Of a stretch of DNA of 46,520 nt, positions 21,620 to 32,263 are shown piece by piece. Each line of letters begins with the position of its first letter. The first letter of the stretch is position 1. Location: NCBI GenBank assembly GCA_015039365.1, contig WION01000412.1, positions 1 to 46,520 on the forward strand, read 5' to 3'. A program made the position numbers and the translations under genes. Below the pieces are notes generated by a model, which ran no database searches, was not told the DNA's origin, and saw only the letters and a program-made list of their open reading frames with translations. The stretch comes from Amanita rubescens (lineage: Eukaryota > Basidiomycota > Agaricomycetes > Agaricales > Amanitaceae).

Positions 21620-21840
21620 TTGCCCCGGAATTAGAGAGCGTGAACTCTGACCAAGTGTTGTTTGCTCTCCGGTACGGGTGCCAGGGAAAGTATTTGGCAA
21701 TGGCCGAACATGACTCAATTTATGCGGATGGCGATGAAGCGTCGATTTCATTCTCTCCTGGTGCCATGCCAGTGATCGGTGCTTTATTTTCCAACCGGCC
21801 ATCACGCGAGTCGAGGCATGGAAGGAAACCAGCTATTGGA
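21620..21840. repeat. Dispersed repeat, copy 2 (copy 1 at about 13600-13830)
   Basis: See the first copy for the shared blocks. In this copy the sequence continues into GCGGGCGACAGG at about 21850 and AAGATCCGGAG. These resemble the end of a core unit of the 14-16 kb array, which has AAAGATCCGAG at 14986, so this repeat and the array may share an origin. Confidence 0.5.
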
Positions 21841-22790
21841 GTAAAGTAGCGGGCGACAGGGAACAAATGAAGATCCGGAGAGAAGCAGGCTAACTCACGG
21901 GCCACACTACCGAACTTTGCTGAGCGCTTGAGGACGATATGAGTGTGTCCGCAGTCCATTTCATCTCTGCTCTGGCCACGTGGTGACGTGGCACTGTCAC
22001 TCGGACAGTTGACATGTAGCAACGCGATGGTTTCACCAAAAGGGCTTTACCTAAGGTATGTTTATCTGCATCAGAGCCGCAGCATCTTACAAACATTGAA
22101 ACAATTGGTACCGATGCTAGGGCATTCGATTTCTGCAGCTGACAGTTTTGGTCGCAAAAGCAGACATGGAATGATATTACAGTGCGGAATGATGTTTACA
22201 ATCTAGTGCAGGTTGATGTCACTGGTTCCCCGTCTGGGAAAATCGAATGTGACTTCAACAAATGGCAGCATCTATAGATGGTTTGTGTCACTTTTTCGCC
22301 CCTGGTGACTGACCACCCTGATATTTAGATGAGAAGTGTGCATTTCCTAATGGACAAGGAGCATATCGGAGGAAAGTTCGCGCCCGGTCACTTCTCCTAC
22401 AAGCGGCCAACCGTGCTGCAAAACAGCGAAGAGATTTGTCGCAAGGTCAAGCTCACAGCCAAGGTCGCCCATTATAGCGTCACGCTTACACCTCACAAGG
22501 ATCCCGGAGAGCATATCCTTCCACTTAAGTAATGCCGCAGCACACATTTCGTCATCGTAAAGGACACTCAAACATACCCAGGTGGTCCGTCGCCTCTCCG
22601 GCTATGATCCACTCACACGACACTATGCCATCTACCACCAATCCCAAAAGCCTACAGTTGTATACGATACTTCATACCATGTGTCAACGATCGACTTTCA
22701 AACCTCCGGTCTCCACGCATTACCACACATTACCGGATTTGTCGCGCCAAGTTCGTTCTCTTACGCCTAATTGTGATAGTAGTCCCTCCT
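21841..22790. other. Intergenic, nothing firm
   Basis: An imperfect palindrome, gccacgtggtgacgtggc, lies at about 21974. Overlapping open frames on both strands at 22329-22571 look non-coding. No gene called. Confidence 0.4.
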
Positions 22791-22796
22791 CGGGAC

Positions 22797-22905
22797 TGCG
22801 GGCGCAGCGAATGCCGTTTTTTTCTTGTTTTGGAAGAGATCACGAGGAATGGTGGTCGATGTAGCTTGGTGCATGTACCGGGCGGGGAGGTATAAAGAGG
22901 CCTCG
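22797..22905 (+). promoter_or_regulatory. Promoter module of family member 2
   Basis: The upstream element (gggcgcagcgaatgccgtt) is at about 22799. The TATA box GGTATAAAGAGGCCTCG is at about 22889-22905, with TATAAA starting 91 bp before the ATG. The GTCGTCGAAAAG part seen in other members is not preserved here. Confidence 0.6.
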
Positions 22906-22981
22906 ATTTACCCTCAGTCCTCACCAAAACATCTTTCCTCGACTTCGAACTCGACTTCTCAACCTCACTCACAATAAAATA

Positions 22982-23402
22982 ATGAAGGTACAGCTCCTGC
23001 TATAAACTTTATATGACCATAGTCAACTCACGCATTTGTTCAGTTCACTGCATTCGGTAGCATCATTGCTCTCGCTCTCGTTGGTGTCGCCGCCGCCGCC
23101 GGGGTACAGAACCCAAACCCCAATACCCCCGCCCAGAACCAAGGGTCCGGCAAAACTACTACCAACCAGAATCCCAACACTGGTACCACTAATGATGTAA
23201 GAACTAATTGCTCACCCTCGTGATATGAGTTCTGAGTCGATTGTAGCAATGCGTTCAGTCTGCTTGCACGTGCAACGGATCGCCACGTAATTTCTGCGGC
23301 ACCGTGGGCAACCCCGACAATTGTATTGTTGGCAACCTCTACACCTGCCAGCAGGATGGAAAGACTTGCGACCTTGGCAAAAGCGACTCTTGCAAGAACT
23401 AG
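22982..23402 (+). CDS. Small secreted Asn/Gln-rich protein with 8-Cys domain (family member 2)
   Basis: Exons 22982-22987 (ATG AAG), 23044-23196, 23247-23402; introns of 56 and 50 nt; 104 aa. The signal peptide (GSIIALALVGVAAAA core) is nearly identical to the other members. The second exon adds a short hydrophilic Asn/Gln/Thr/Pro linker where member 1 has its collagen-like tract. The third exon is the same 8-Cys domain: C-x4-C-x-C-x7-C-x8-C-x7-C-x6-C-x7-C, with CDLG shared. The protein is of effector or hydrophobin-like size, but it lacks the hydrophobin pattern (adjacent Cys pairs). Probably a disulfide-rich wall or extracellular protein; function unknown. Confidence 0.85.
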
Positions 23403-23879
23403 AGTGCTGGAGTGGTCGCGTCATATAGAACACTTACTACCTCGTTGTCTTTTTCACGTAGTCTGATGTAACCGGATCAGAGTATGCGAGATGGAAATAA
23501 TTGTGCATTGCCTGTTGTGTTCATGACTACCTGCCTGTGTGACAATCAGACCTCTCGGTCTTATCCTCGGGTGCTTCGTCTGTCTCTTTTGAAGCAATCT
23601 TTATTTTTGCGTCCTACAAGGTCATTACGCGACCTCTCCGCCCAACTCCAAAGGTAGTCTATGCGGTGTTCCGTAACCGAGTTTTCCTATTTTTGAAAAT
23701 GTGCCCACATGGCGGGATGATCGATGATTGACGATCCTTCCTCGATCATTTCGGTTATCAACTTCCGTCACTGCCACGTTTGTTTACTCTCTCCCACGAT
23801 GGTGAGGATGACTAATCACTGGCACGCCGCCAGCAATTTTCGCTGTCACATATACTGCTCACTAGTACTCACTAGTCAC
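23403..23879. other. Intergenic, 3' flank of member 2
   Basis: Nothing coding recognised. Confidence 0.4.
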
Positions 23880-24330
23880 TAATGGCCTGGAAACACACGT
23901 CAAGAATATTCAAGCTATGCTGTGAAACGCTCTCCGCTTGAACACACACTCTTAATCGTCGCGCTTCCGCAGTAAAACACGAAATTACTACCCCGCCGAT
24001 GGTCTTGGCACGTTGCGCTGGCCTTACGGCAAATCATAGCTTCTCGACCGCACCGGGGATAATTATTGGACTGCGCGCGCAGCAATCGTTGTTTGAATGA
24101 GACAACTAGGAGTTTCTGTCATCGTAGTCGAGGTATTAAAGATGTTTCGGACTATCCTGATCACACGGTATGTCATTCCTTTAGATCCATTCTTGTGCTA
24201 ACTCTTCCTTGATAATAGATATGTCGACTTTTGCCGGGATTTCCTGGGAACACGGATGTGCGCGTTTGGAAGGCAGAACAAGACAAACCCGAGTCACCAA
24301 CGTTAACAACCTCTGAACGTTTTTGTGCAG
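23880..24330 (+). repeat. Decayed family flank, copy A (copy B at about 28700-29060)
   Basis: The copies share GTAAAACACG, GCCTTACGGCAAAT, GCGCGCAGCAA, a GTATGT donor-like site followed by an acceptor-like site and ATATG, then CCCTGGGAA-type sequence and AAGGCAGAA. In this copy a worn promoter can be seen (gtcatcgtag then tcgaggtattaaagatg, about 24118-24146), but no Met-Lys first exon or leader follows. I read it as the 5' part of a lost family member. Confidence 0.5.
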
Positions 24331-24831
24331 GTTAGGGGATGATCTCGCAACCGCTAACAGCGGCGTGTTTCGAAAACTCAATTTCGCTGACAGTTTTGGT
24401 TAGGCAACAAAACGAAGAAAAAATTGCGCAATCGATTTTTTACAAGACGAGGTTGATAGCCATGGCTCTCACACTCCTGGAAACTCCTAAAGAACGTCCT
24501 GCCGGACCTGTTGCCGAAATATGTGTCTTAGTTGCGCCCGTTCATCGTAGTGGACATTCGTCAAAACACCCTAGGGTCAAGACCCGGTATTGTCGACAGC
24601 CGTAAGATGACGCCCTATCGTGCTCTGTAGCTCAAGCAAGTGGCCAATATGGCCGGATGGTTTAGAATAAGCGCACCAGGAACGGACGGCAGTTAGTGCG
24701 CCGACTCCACCCATCTGCCAGTCAAAATTACTACCGTTCAGGTTTTGAAGTCTGGATTTAGCTCCCTCAGGGATGATCCTCTGAAACGATATTATCGCGA
24801 TATCCAGCTTTTCTAGCCGCTAATTGTAATA
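24331..24831. other. Intergenic before member 3
   Basis: No gene supported. The last 150 bp resemble the distal upstream region of member 2 (for example CTAATTGTAATA and CTAATTGTGATA, then ACTGCGGGCGCAGC). Confidence 0.4.
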
Positions 24832-24931
24832 CTGCGGGCGCAGCACATGTCATTTCACGGATGAGACAACTAGAAGTTTTTGTCTACTGAATTTGGCATG
24901 TGTAACGTCGTCGAAAAGGTATAAAGAGGCC
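24832..24931 (+). promoter_or_regulatory. Promoter module of family member 3
   Basis: The upstream element (gcgggcgcagcacatgtc) is at about 24833. GTCGTCGAAAAG, then GTATAAAGAGGCC, lie at about 24907-24931. TATAAA starts 86 bp before the ATG. Confidence 0.7.
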
Positions 24932-25005
24932 TCCACTTTGCTTTCGTTCCTCAGACAAGCGTCTTAGCTCGTTTTCGAAGTCGAATTCCTACTCGCTGAA
25001 TAACA

Positions 25006-26092
25006 ATGAAGGTACAACTCTTGTTGTAAAAAGTATGATCACGGTCAACTGACGCATTTATGTAGTTCACTGCTCAGTAGCATTGTTGCTCTTGCCCTCA
25101 TCAGTGTCGCTGCCGCCGCCGGGATTCCTCCTGTTGGTAAAGCTCCTGGACATGTTCCTCCGCATGCCAAAACTCCCGGTCATATTGTTCCCCGTGATGC
25201 AACTTCTGGCGAGGTTTCCCCGCATGGAAAACCACCCCACCATGCTCCTCCTCCCGCCAAAACTCCCGGCCACATAAACCCGCGTGACGAGACTTCGGAT
25301 GATGTTCCTCCACATGCCAAGCCTCATGGCCATGCTCCTCCTCCGCCTCCAAAGACTCCTGGCCACATCAACCCGCGCGACGAGACTTCGGCCGAGGTTC
25401 CTCCCCATGGCAAGCCTCGTGGCCATACACCTCCTCCGCCTCCGAAGACTCCTGCCCACATCAACCCGCGTGACGACACTTCTGATGAGGTTCCTCCCCA
25501 TGGCAAACCTCACGGTCATGTTCCTCCTCCACCTGCAAAGACTCCTGGCCACATCAACCCGCGCGACGAGACTTTGGACGAGGTTCCTCCCCATGGCAAG
25601 CCTCGTGGCCATGCTCCTCCTCCGCCTCCGAAAACTCCCGCCCACATCAACCCGCGCGACGATACTTCGGACGAGGTTCCTCCCCACGGCAAGCCTCATG
25701 GCCATGCCCATGCAAAGACCCCCGGCCACATCAACCCGCGCAACGACGCTTCTGATGAGGTTCCTCCCCATGGCAAGCCTCATGGCCATGTTCCTCCACC
25801 GCCTCCGAAGACTCCGACTGGCCACATCAACCCGCGCGACGAGACTTCGGATGAGGTTCCTCCCCATGGCAAGCCTCATGGCCATGCCCCTCCTCCGCCT
25901 GCAAAGACTCCTGGTCACATAAACCCCCGCGATGACGCTTCTGATGAGGTTCCTCCCCATGGCAAACCTCATGGTCATGTTCCTCCTCCGCCTCCGAAGA
26001 TTGCTGGCCATATTATGCCCCGCGACACCGACCATGTTTCTCCCCATGAGAAGACCCACAGGAAGGTTCCACCCCATGCTGGCCAGGCTTAA
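25006..26092 (+). CDS. Secreted His/Pro 31-residue-repeat protein (family member 3), splice model uncertain
   Basis: The conserved family splice (ATG AAG then gtacaa to tatgtag, exon 2 at 25066) hits TAG after four codons, because two bases are missing relative to siblings. A shifted intron, 25026-25077 (gtaaaa to ctgctcag, 52 nt), instead joins 25006-25025 to 25078-26092 in phase. It gives a good leader, MKVQLLFSIVALALISVAAA. The mature part is about ten repeats of about 31 aa built from KTPGHINPRDETSDEV and PPHGKPHGHAPPPP; one unit is shortened (HAHAK). The protein is rich in His and Pro, with PRD in each unit. It ends after HAGQA, like the GQA end of member 5. It is probably an extracellular or wall protein, possibly metal-binding; function unknown. 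Confidence 0.65.
25265..25990 (+). repeat. 93-bp in-frame tandem repeat
   Basis: Coding repeat of member 3, highly similar at DNA level (for example CACATCAACCCGCGCGACGA and GAGGTTCCTCCCCATGGCAA recur in most units). The low divergence suggests recent expansion or gene conversion. Confidence 0.85.
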
Positions 26093-28699
26093 ATAAGACT
26101 CCGCCCCAGAACCAAATTCTTAGACTTGTATGGACCAGTAGCTTTATCCATCGCTATATTCTCCCACCTTATTTGACATATGATCGTTCATGATCTTGGT
26201 TCCATTTACTGCAATCTTTTTTTTTTTGTAATCTCATGATACGAGAGCATGTAATTCTGCCAACACTCATCATCTAAGACCATGAGATGTTCTGAGGAAG
26301 AATGTAATGAGATCGTTGTTTGTGGCATTTGATCAAGCCTCACAGTGCACTTTCTGACACCTGTATCAAATTCTGATTTCGCCGCCCTCGGCGAGTTGTT
26401 GCCCTCCCTCGAAAGTCTGCCATCCATTCTCACTCCACACTGCAGTTCACGGTAAAACTGGAGGGCGAATTGGCTCACGAAAAAGTTCCCGCGTGATGCA
26501 CATTTGCGGGTAATATATCAGTGGCGTTCCGACGACTTTCCGCTTCCAAGTCTTTTTTTATCCACACATCCTAAAAATATCTCCTCGTCGTTGGCATGCC
26601 TTGTCGCCCATAACTCAGACTATCAGTTCATTCTTTGGCTCCCCTTGTAAGTTTAATCCACGCTCACGGCTGCCGCGAAGCAGAAACACGAAGATGACGC
26701 AAATCTTGAATCTTATCTGTCATCCATTGTAGAGTAACTAGATAAACTGCGCAGCAGGTTTTACACGTTCAATATCACAAACGTTCTTCGCTTCAGTATC
26801 GTGTATCATTCGCATCTAGAACGTAAAGCTTCTGACCATTTAATTCTTCGCTTGATTACGTATGACGGCGAGAGGCGCTGGACAACGTTCTGCTCTTTTC
26901 TTTCCTTGATCTCCTTCACATATTCTTTAGCTAGGGGCCGTATCAGCGTAGGTGTCTTTTCTAGTTCACAATATAGAAAAGAATTGCAGAAACATGAACC
27001 ACATGACGGTGCTCTGGTTGCGCACGTATTAAGCAAAAATGGGCGAGCAGGAGAAACGCACTGACAGGGCCATCGAAGCGACGCGCGTATGGCATATATG
27101 TCGCAACGACTTGCCTGACAAACCATCTACGACTTCCGAGGGCCCGCACTTGAATAACTCTCGACTCCAAGACCCACGCAAGGGAAGACCAAGCTCAATT
27201 CTCTCTCAGGACATCACCCAAAAAGAGCAATAGAAAAGTGGGACCTACTGTATATGAAATCGAGCCTGTAAACTTCGAAGCATACCCAAAATAGTCGTCG
27301 AGACATGATTAAGGACTCGGCCGAAATGTTCGTCTATGTGTACAGTGTATGCTCCTACTGATGCTGCTGAAAGACATATTTACCACTTAAAGTCAATTAA
27401 GCCAAAAGTAGAATCCAAAACTCACAGAAAAATGATTCCGACTCCTGCGATTGTCACCGTGAGTTGTATATAGCGCGAGTCACGGAGGAAGGAAAAAATG
27501 GAACAGGTTTCCGATCTGTCTATATCCGGCAACCAAAGCGCCAACTTTCATCAAGTTTGGACATGACATTGCCCTCCGGATAAGTTTTTTTGGGGGTGCC
27601 AACAACGATCATACGTGATGAGTCAATCTAATGTGAGACTCAGTCATACGAATGCTATAATTCCAAATCATTGCGAAGAACACGGGCATACCACAATAAT
27701 GGTCCGCAGTTGATCACCTACATTTGTGCATTGGAGAAGAACCGGAGAAAAATGTCACGGCGCGTGATACCTCGTGATTAATTACCGCGAGATGCTCGCT
27801 GACCCTATTGAGAGAAAAGTTATACAATCCAAGCTGAAAGATGGGATGAGCCGTGCATGATGGATCCGTCGAGCTTCTCCGGATCTCCGCTTTAGATACC
27901 TATGGACAGATAAATCAACGCGGTCTATAAATATACGTGACAAAGGTAGCCTCGAGGCTAAATGTAGTTGAACCTGAACACGTACACGGCACATAGTAGC
28001 GTAATGCCGCTCTCATACCTCCACCTTATGATCCTGACAGTTCATGTCGGCACATCGGGAACAAGCTGAGAAGTTTGACAGCTTTGACATTTTCTGTGAA
28101 ATCTGATTTGGGCCTCGAAGGAACTAGATCATTGAGCATACAGTGGCCATTGAACGTCGTATACCTTTCAACACCAAGTATAATTGAACTTGCACAAAAA
28201 CAGCTAGTTAGTCAATTCTCTTTGAATAGCAAAGGCACGCGCCGATAAAAGGAACCTGACTTTAGATGGGTTGGCGTCGCGAAGTAAGCCAAAATGAACA
28301 GATACGTGACGTGAGTGGGGCCCCAAATGTCGGGCCGTAACTTAATGTAAGTCTCGGCAAAGCGGCTTGAATTTTTTTTGGACATGATAGGTCCAATCGT
28401 TGACGAAGGTGAATGTACCGAAGTTAATGCCGAGAACTTGTTCAGGGAGAAACTACACACACGTGTCCGAGGAGCTGGTAGTAGTTTCGGCAGGATATTC
28501 TTACTCGATTTAGTAAGACTTTTAATATCATCGATACTCCCACGGTTGGTTGAAGCGCTGACTAATGATTTCGCCCCGTTCCGAAGCGCAACTCTCAGAG
28601 TCTCACTCATACATGCACAATGCGCTAATGGTTTGCAACTAAGTGCGCGACCAGAATGTTGAAAAATGGCTCTCTGCTTACCTTGGATTCTAAACACCC
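26093..28699. other. Gene-poor intergenic, 2.6 kb
   Basis: A T run of about 11 lies at 26217-26227. Several open frames of 60-106 codons occur on both strands without splice sites or protein-like content. A long minus-strand open frame starts at 28928 and ends at 28212, but it runs through the duplicated flank at 28700-28928 and is not called as a gene. Confidence 0.4.
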
Positions 28700-29060
28700 G
28701 TAATCGGCACATCGGCATCCAGCCCTCCGGAGTAAAACACGTTACATTATTATTGTACTGTGGGCAAGCCTTACGGCAAATACGGTCTTCACTAACGCAA
28801 TTCCGTAATAGTCTCTCCTCCATTGTGCGCGCAGCAAATGCCGTTTTGTGAACAAGATGATTGGGTGTTGTTATCGACACAAGAGGCTTTGGATTATGGT
28901 CATTGGCACCAGGTATGTTCTCCAACAATTACATAAATCTCCATTTCACTTAGATATGATCAATTTGTGTCAGCATTCCCTGGGAAAACTGATTGGGCGC
29001 TCGGAGGGCAGAAAGAACACAAGTGCAGTCACTCACGTTAGCAAGCTAAGCTACTTGACG
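28700..29060 (+). repeat. Decayed family flank, copy B
   Basis: Same blocks and order as copy A at 23880-24330. The upstream element is recognisable at about 28828 (gcgcgcagcaaatgccgtt), and a trace of the core promoter (aagaggctttgg) follows at about 28880, but there is no leader or repeat coding region. Confidence 0.5.
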
Positions 29061-29717
29061 ACTCATTATTTTGAGAGATCAAGAGGATGCGAAGAAACAG
29101 CTCACGGCGTTCCAGGATAGTCGCTTCTTCTTGGAGCCGAGCCGAGCTTTTGGCACCGGCCGGTCCAGCTCATACAAACCCATTGCGGGTCCAAACTGCC
29201 CACATAGGCGTCGACAGCTCTCTCTCAGCCCAGCCGTCCCATCTCCCCATGTAGCGCACATCTATCGTTACATTTATAACGACAGCCGCACCACTTCCAC
29301 TTATTGCAGGCTAATCTCGCCTCTATTAGGTGACTTCCTACGTTGGGTTTAAATAAGTTCCCAAAGCATGCAAGCTCATTGTCACTCTCATCCATATTCG
29401 GCTGACTAACCACCCGCGCCAGGTGGCAATATTGGCTGTATTCAGACATGCTAGCATCAACAGATCACGCAATTTTATTATCGGATCTCGAAATTTATGT
29501 TGGTACGTCCAATGTGATACTGTGCCGGATCGAGACACAGCATCCCGAAAGCCTACGACTTTAGGTGGGACAGATGCGCATCCAGTCTAAAAAAATGTGT
29601 TCTATTCTCGACATCGACTTCTAAACCTCTGATCCCGATTCCACGTATCACCGACGTTATCGCTGCTACACACAGATTTTTGAACGAAGTGAACTCATAA
29701 TATTACTTCCTCGGTGT
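29061..29717. other. Intergenic before the leaderless His-rich copy
   Basis: No gene supported. Confidence 0.4.
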
Positions 29718-29743
29718 CGTTCGCAGCACATACCATTTGTCGA

Positions 29744-30145
29744 ATGGAGAGACCAGAGTCATCGTCCACACTGACCGGCATAGTGCCCGTCATCGTGACC
29801 ACGATCGTCACTGCGAGTCTGCGACCACCACCACCTGCCAATAGTGCCGACCATGATCGTCACCACGGCCACCACCGCGACCGCGATCATCATATTGCCC
29901 GCGACGAGGCAAGTGCCAATAGTGCCGACCATTTCCGTCATCATGACCATGATCGTCACCGCGACCACCACCACCACCATATTGCCCGCGACGAGACAAG
30001 TGCCGATAATGCTGACCATGAGTCCAGTGACCACAACTGCGATCACCACCACCATATCCCCCGCCGCGAGGCTAGCGCCGATAGTACTAAGCACCTCCGT
30101 CACCACCATGTCCCCCGCAATGAGGCAAACCCAGTCCAGGCTTGA
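29744..30145 (+). pseudogene. Leaderless His-rich family copy (deletion derivative)
   Basis: An open frame of 133 codons with His-rich repeats (HHHHHIARDEAS-like units, SADHDRHHGHH), clearly akin to family member 4. The distal upstream element (29718-29741) and the GTCATCGTCCA stretch that follows it in member 4 (there at about 31047) lie at the very start of this frame. The core promoter, the Met-Lys exon, intron 1 and the signal-peptide exon are therefore missing, as after a deletion of about 200-400 bp. The former non-coding DNA now encodes a hydrophobic run (LTGIVPVIVTTIVTASL), which could by chance act as a leader. It is probably a pseudogene, but a new gene is possible. Confidence 0.6.
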
Positions 30146-30998
30146 AACCGCGTCTCAAAATAGCAACATGTAAATCTGAATCGTTATGTAACTTTCTTCC
30201 TTTATGCCCATCCAGTAGACTTGACTGCCTTGATCTATTTTTCACTCTACCTATTCTATGTCTAGATGCTATATATACTGTACGTGTATAGTAAGACGTA
30301 GAATAAGAAAATTGATACAATTTTTTGAACCAGATTGCCTTGACTGCACATATACGAGCATTTGTCGAAAGTTCTTTTGTCGGAAACTTACCTTGTTGGA
30401 GCGCGACAGGGGCTGACACCTGTTCAATCATTGTTGATTGGCACGCAATCTAAAAATAGTAGCAACTGAGCTTAGCCGTGCGAACGGAGAAGGATAAAAA
30501 AGGACTCGAGGAAGTTGAAAGCTGTCTAAAGCTGTCAACGCCTGCGACGCAGGATCTGCTCTCCCGGTCGGGTACCGGGCCCATATGGAGCGCGACACAA
30601 TTCTGATAAGAATCCACGCCACTCGTCTCTTCTCCGCAATAGCTCAAACCATGGCTAACCAGCTTCGCGAGTTAGCGACGTTGCGTTGGAATAATACGAG
30701 CGAGCAACAGGAGACAGGCTGCAATAGGGTAGGGTCCAGAAATATAAATATAAATATATACAAATATAGCTAGGCTATATATAGAAGGACGGTCACATAA
30801 CCCATTCTGTCACTGCCCGGACGAATACCAGCGCAATAGCGCCACTTGAAGCTGTCGTTTCTTCAAATTATCACTACCTTGAATATCCGATACAACGTTA
30901 TTCCTGCCACAGCTCCTATACTTTCACATGATGACGGCATAATGGTAGGTATACATAGTCTCTCGGGACTCCTCAAACGCCACGAGTGGGATCTTCTC
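30146..30998. other. Intergenic before member 4
   Basis: It starts with a 3' flank matching that of member 4 (tagatgct then atatatac, and CCTTGACTGCACAT versus CTTTGACTATCCAT). An AT-rich tatataaatata-like stretch lies at 30740-30785. The distal promoter block CTCCTCAAACGCCACGAGTG at 30970 recurs near 35130 as TTCCTCAAACGCCGCGAGTG. Confidence 0.5.
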
Positions 30999-31127
30999 GA
31001 CTGCGGATGCAGCACATGCCGTAGTTCGAAAAAATGCTGACATGACAGGGGTCATCGTCCAGACTTACCGGGGCGTGTTTGGATTTTACAGTCGTTGAAA
31101 AGGTATTCGAAAAGGTATAAAGAGGCC
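30999..31127 (+). promoter_or_regulatory. Promoter module of family member 4
   Basis: Upstream element gcggatgcagcacatgcc at about 31003. The core is GTCGTTGAAAAG with GTATTC, then a second GAAAAG with GTATAAAGAGGCC (31091-31127), so the GAAAAGGTAT unit is tandemly duplicated here. TATAAA starts 94 bp before the ATG. Confidence 0.7.
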
Positions 31128-31209
31128 TCGACTATGGCTGCATTCTTCAGACAAGTTTCTTGCCTTTTTTTCGAATCCGGACTCTTGACTTCTTACTCGC
31201 TGCATAACA

Positions 31210-32040
31210 ATGAAGGTAAAGCTCTTGTTGTAAACATTACGATTATGGTCAACTGATGCATTTGTGCAGTTCACTGCGCTCACTAGCATCGTTGCTCTTG
31301 CCCTGATCAGCGTCGCTGCTGCCGCTCCCGCTCCTGACCATGGCAAAGCCCCGGGCCATGTCCCTCCTCATCACGAAATTCCAGGCCATGGAAAGCCTCA
31401 CGGCCATATAGTTGCTCGCGATGACGCAGTTGTTGACCATGATCATCATCGTCACCACCACCATGTTACCCGCGACGAGGAAGGCGCCGAGCATAAACAC
31501 CACCACCATGTTCCTCGCGACGAGGAAACTGCGGAGCATAAACACGACGACCACCACCACCACCATGTTGCTCGCGACGAGGAAACCGCGGAGCATAAAC
31601 ACGACGACGACGACCACCACCACCACCATGTTGCCCGTGACGAGGAAGGCGCTGAGCATAAACACCACCATCACCATCACCATGTTGCTCGCGACGAGGA
31701 ATCCGCGGAGCATAAACACGACCACCACCGCCACCACCATGTTGCCCGTGATGAGGAAGGCGCTAAGCATAAACACCACCATCACTACAATGTCGCCCGC
31801 GACGAGGAAACTGCTGAGCATAAACATCACCACCACCACCATGTTGCCCGTGACGAGGAAAGTGCTGAGCACAAACACCATCACCACCACCATGTCGCCC
31901 GCGACGAGGAAACTGCCGAGCACAAACATCACCACCACCATGTTCCTCGCGAAGTGGAAACCGCTGAGCATAAACACGACGACGATGACCACCACCACCA
32001 CCACCGCCACCATGTCGCCCGCGACGAGGAAACTGCCTGA
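31210..32040 (+). CDS. Secreted His-rich repeat protein (family member 4), C-terminus cut by a frameshift
   Basis: Exons 31210-31215 (ATG AAG) and 31270-32040; intron of 54 nt; 258 aa as read. The signal peptide (TSIVALALISVAAAA core) is followed by a short Pro/His segment shared with members 3 and 5 (GKAPGHVPPHH). Then come about fourteen repeats of 15-22 aa of the form EHKHHHHHHVARDEETA, with runs of 4-6 His and acidic Asp/Glu stretches. Such His clusters commonly bind Zn, Ni or Cu, so a metal-binding wall or extracellular protein is a fair inference. At 32037 one extra base (gccTgag versus gccgag in other units) makes a stop. The next frame continues the same repeats for 75 more codons to 32263, ending VPRDDAVADQQ, which mirrors the first unit VARDDAVVD. 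Confidence 0.8.
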
Positions 32041-32263
32041 GCATAAACATAATCACCACCACCATGTTGCCCGTGACGAGGAAGGTGCTGAGCACAAACA
32101 CCATCACCACCACCATGTCGCCCGCGACGAGGAAACTGCCGAGCACAAACACGACCACGACCACGACCGCCACCATGTCGCCCGCGACGAGGAAACTACC
32201 GAGCATAAACATCACCACCATCACCATGTTCCTCGTGACGATGCAGTTGCTGACCAACAGTGA
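32038..32263 (+). pseudogene. Out-of-frame 3' remainder of the His-rich gene
   Basis: The stretch encodes four more repeats in the +1 frame relative to the upstream part and stops at 32261. All units are clean, which argues for a very recent frameshift or a sequencing indel. Confidence 0.7.

Noticed and set aside
25067..26077. 336-codon minus-strand open frame opposite the H/P-repeat gene
   Set aside because: It is a by-product of the 93-bp repeat, whose antisense frame has no stops; it has no splice sites, promoter or leader of its own.
28212..28928. 238-codon minus-strand open frame
   Set aside because: It runs into the duplicated family flank (28700-28928), whose sister copy at 24 kb does not keep the frame; the composition is not protein-like and a plus-strand frame overlaps it.
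31249..32013. 254-codon minus-strand open frame made of Val/Met-rich repeats
   Set aside because: Antisense of the His-rich repeat (CACCAC read backwards gives GTGGTG, Val). It is not a membrane protein gene.
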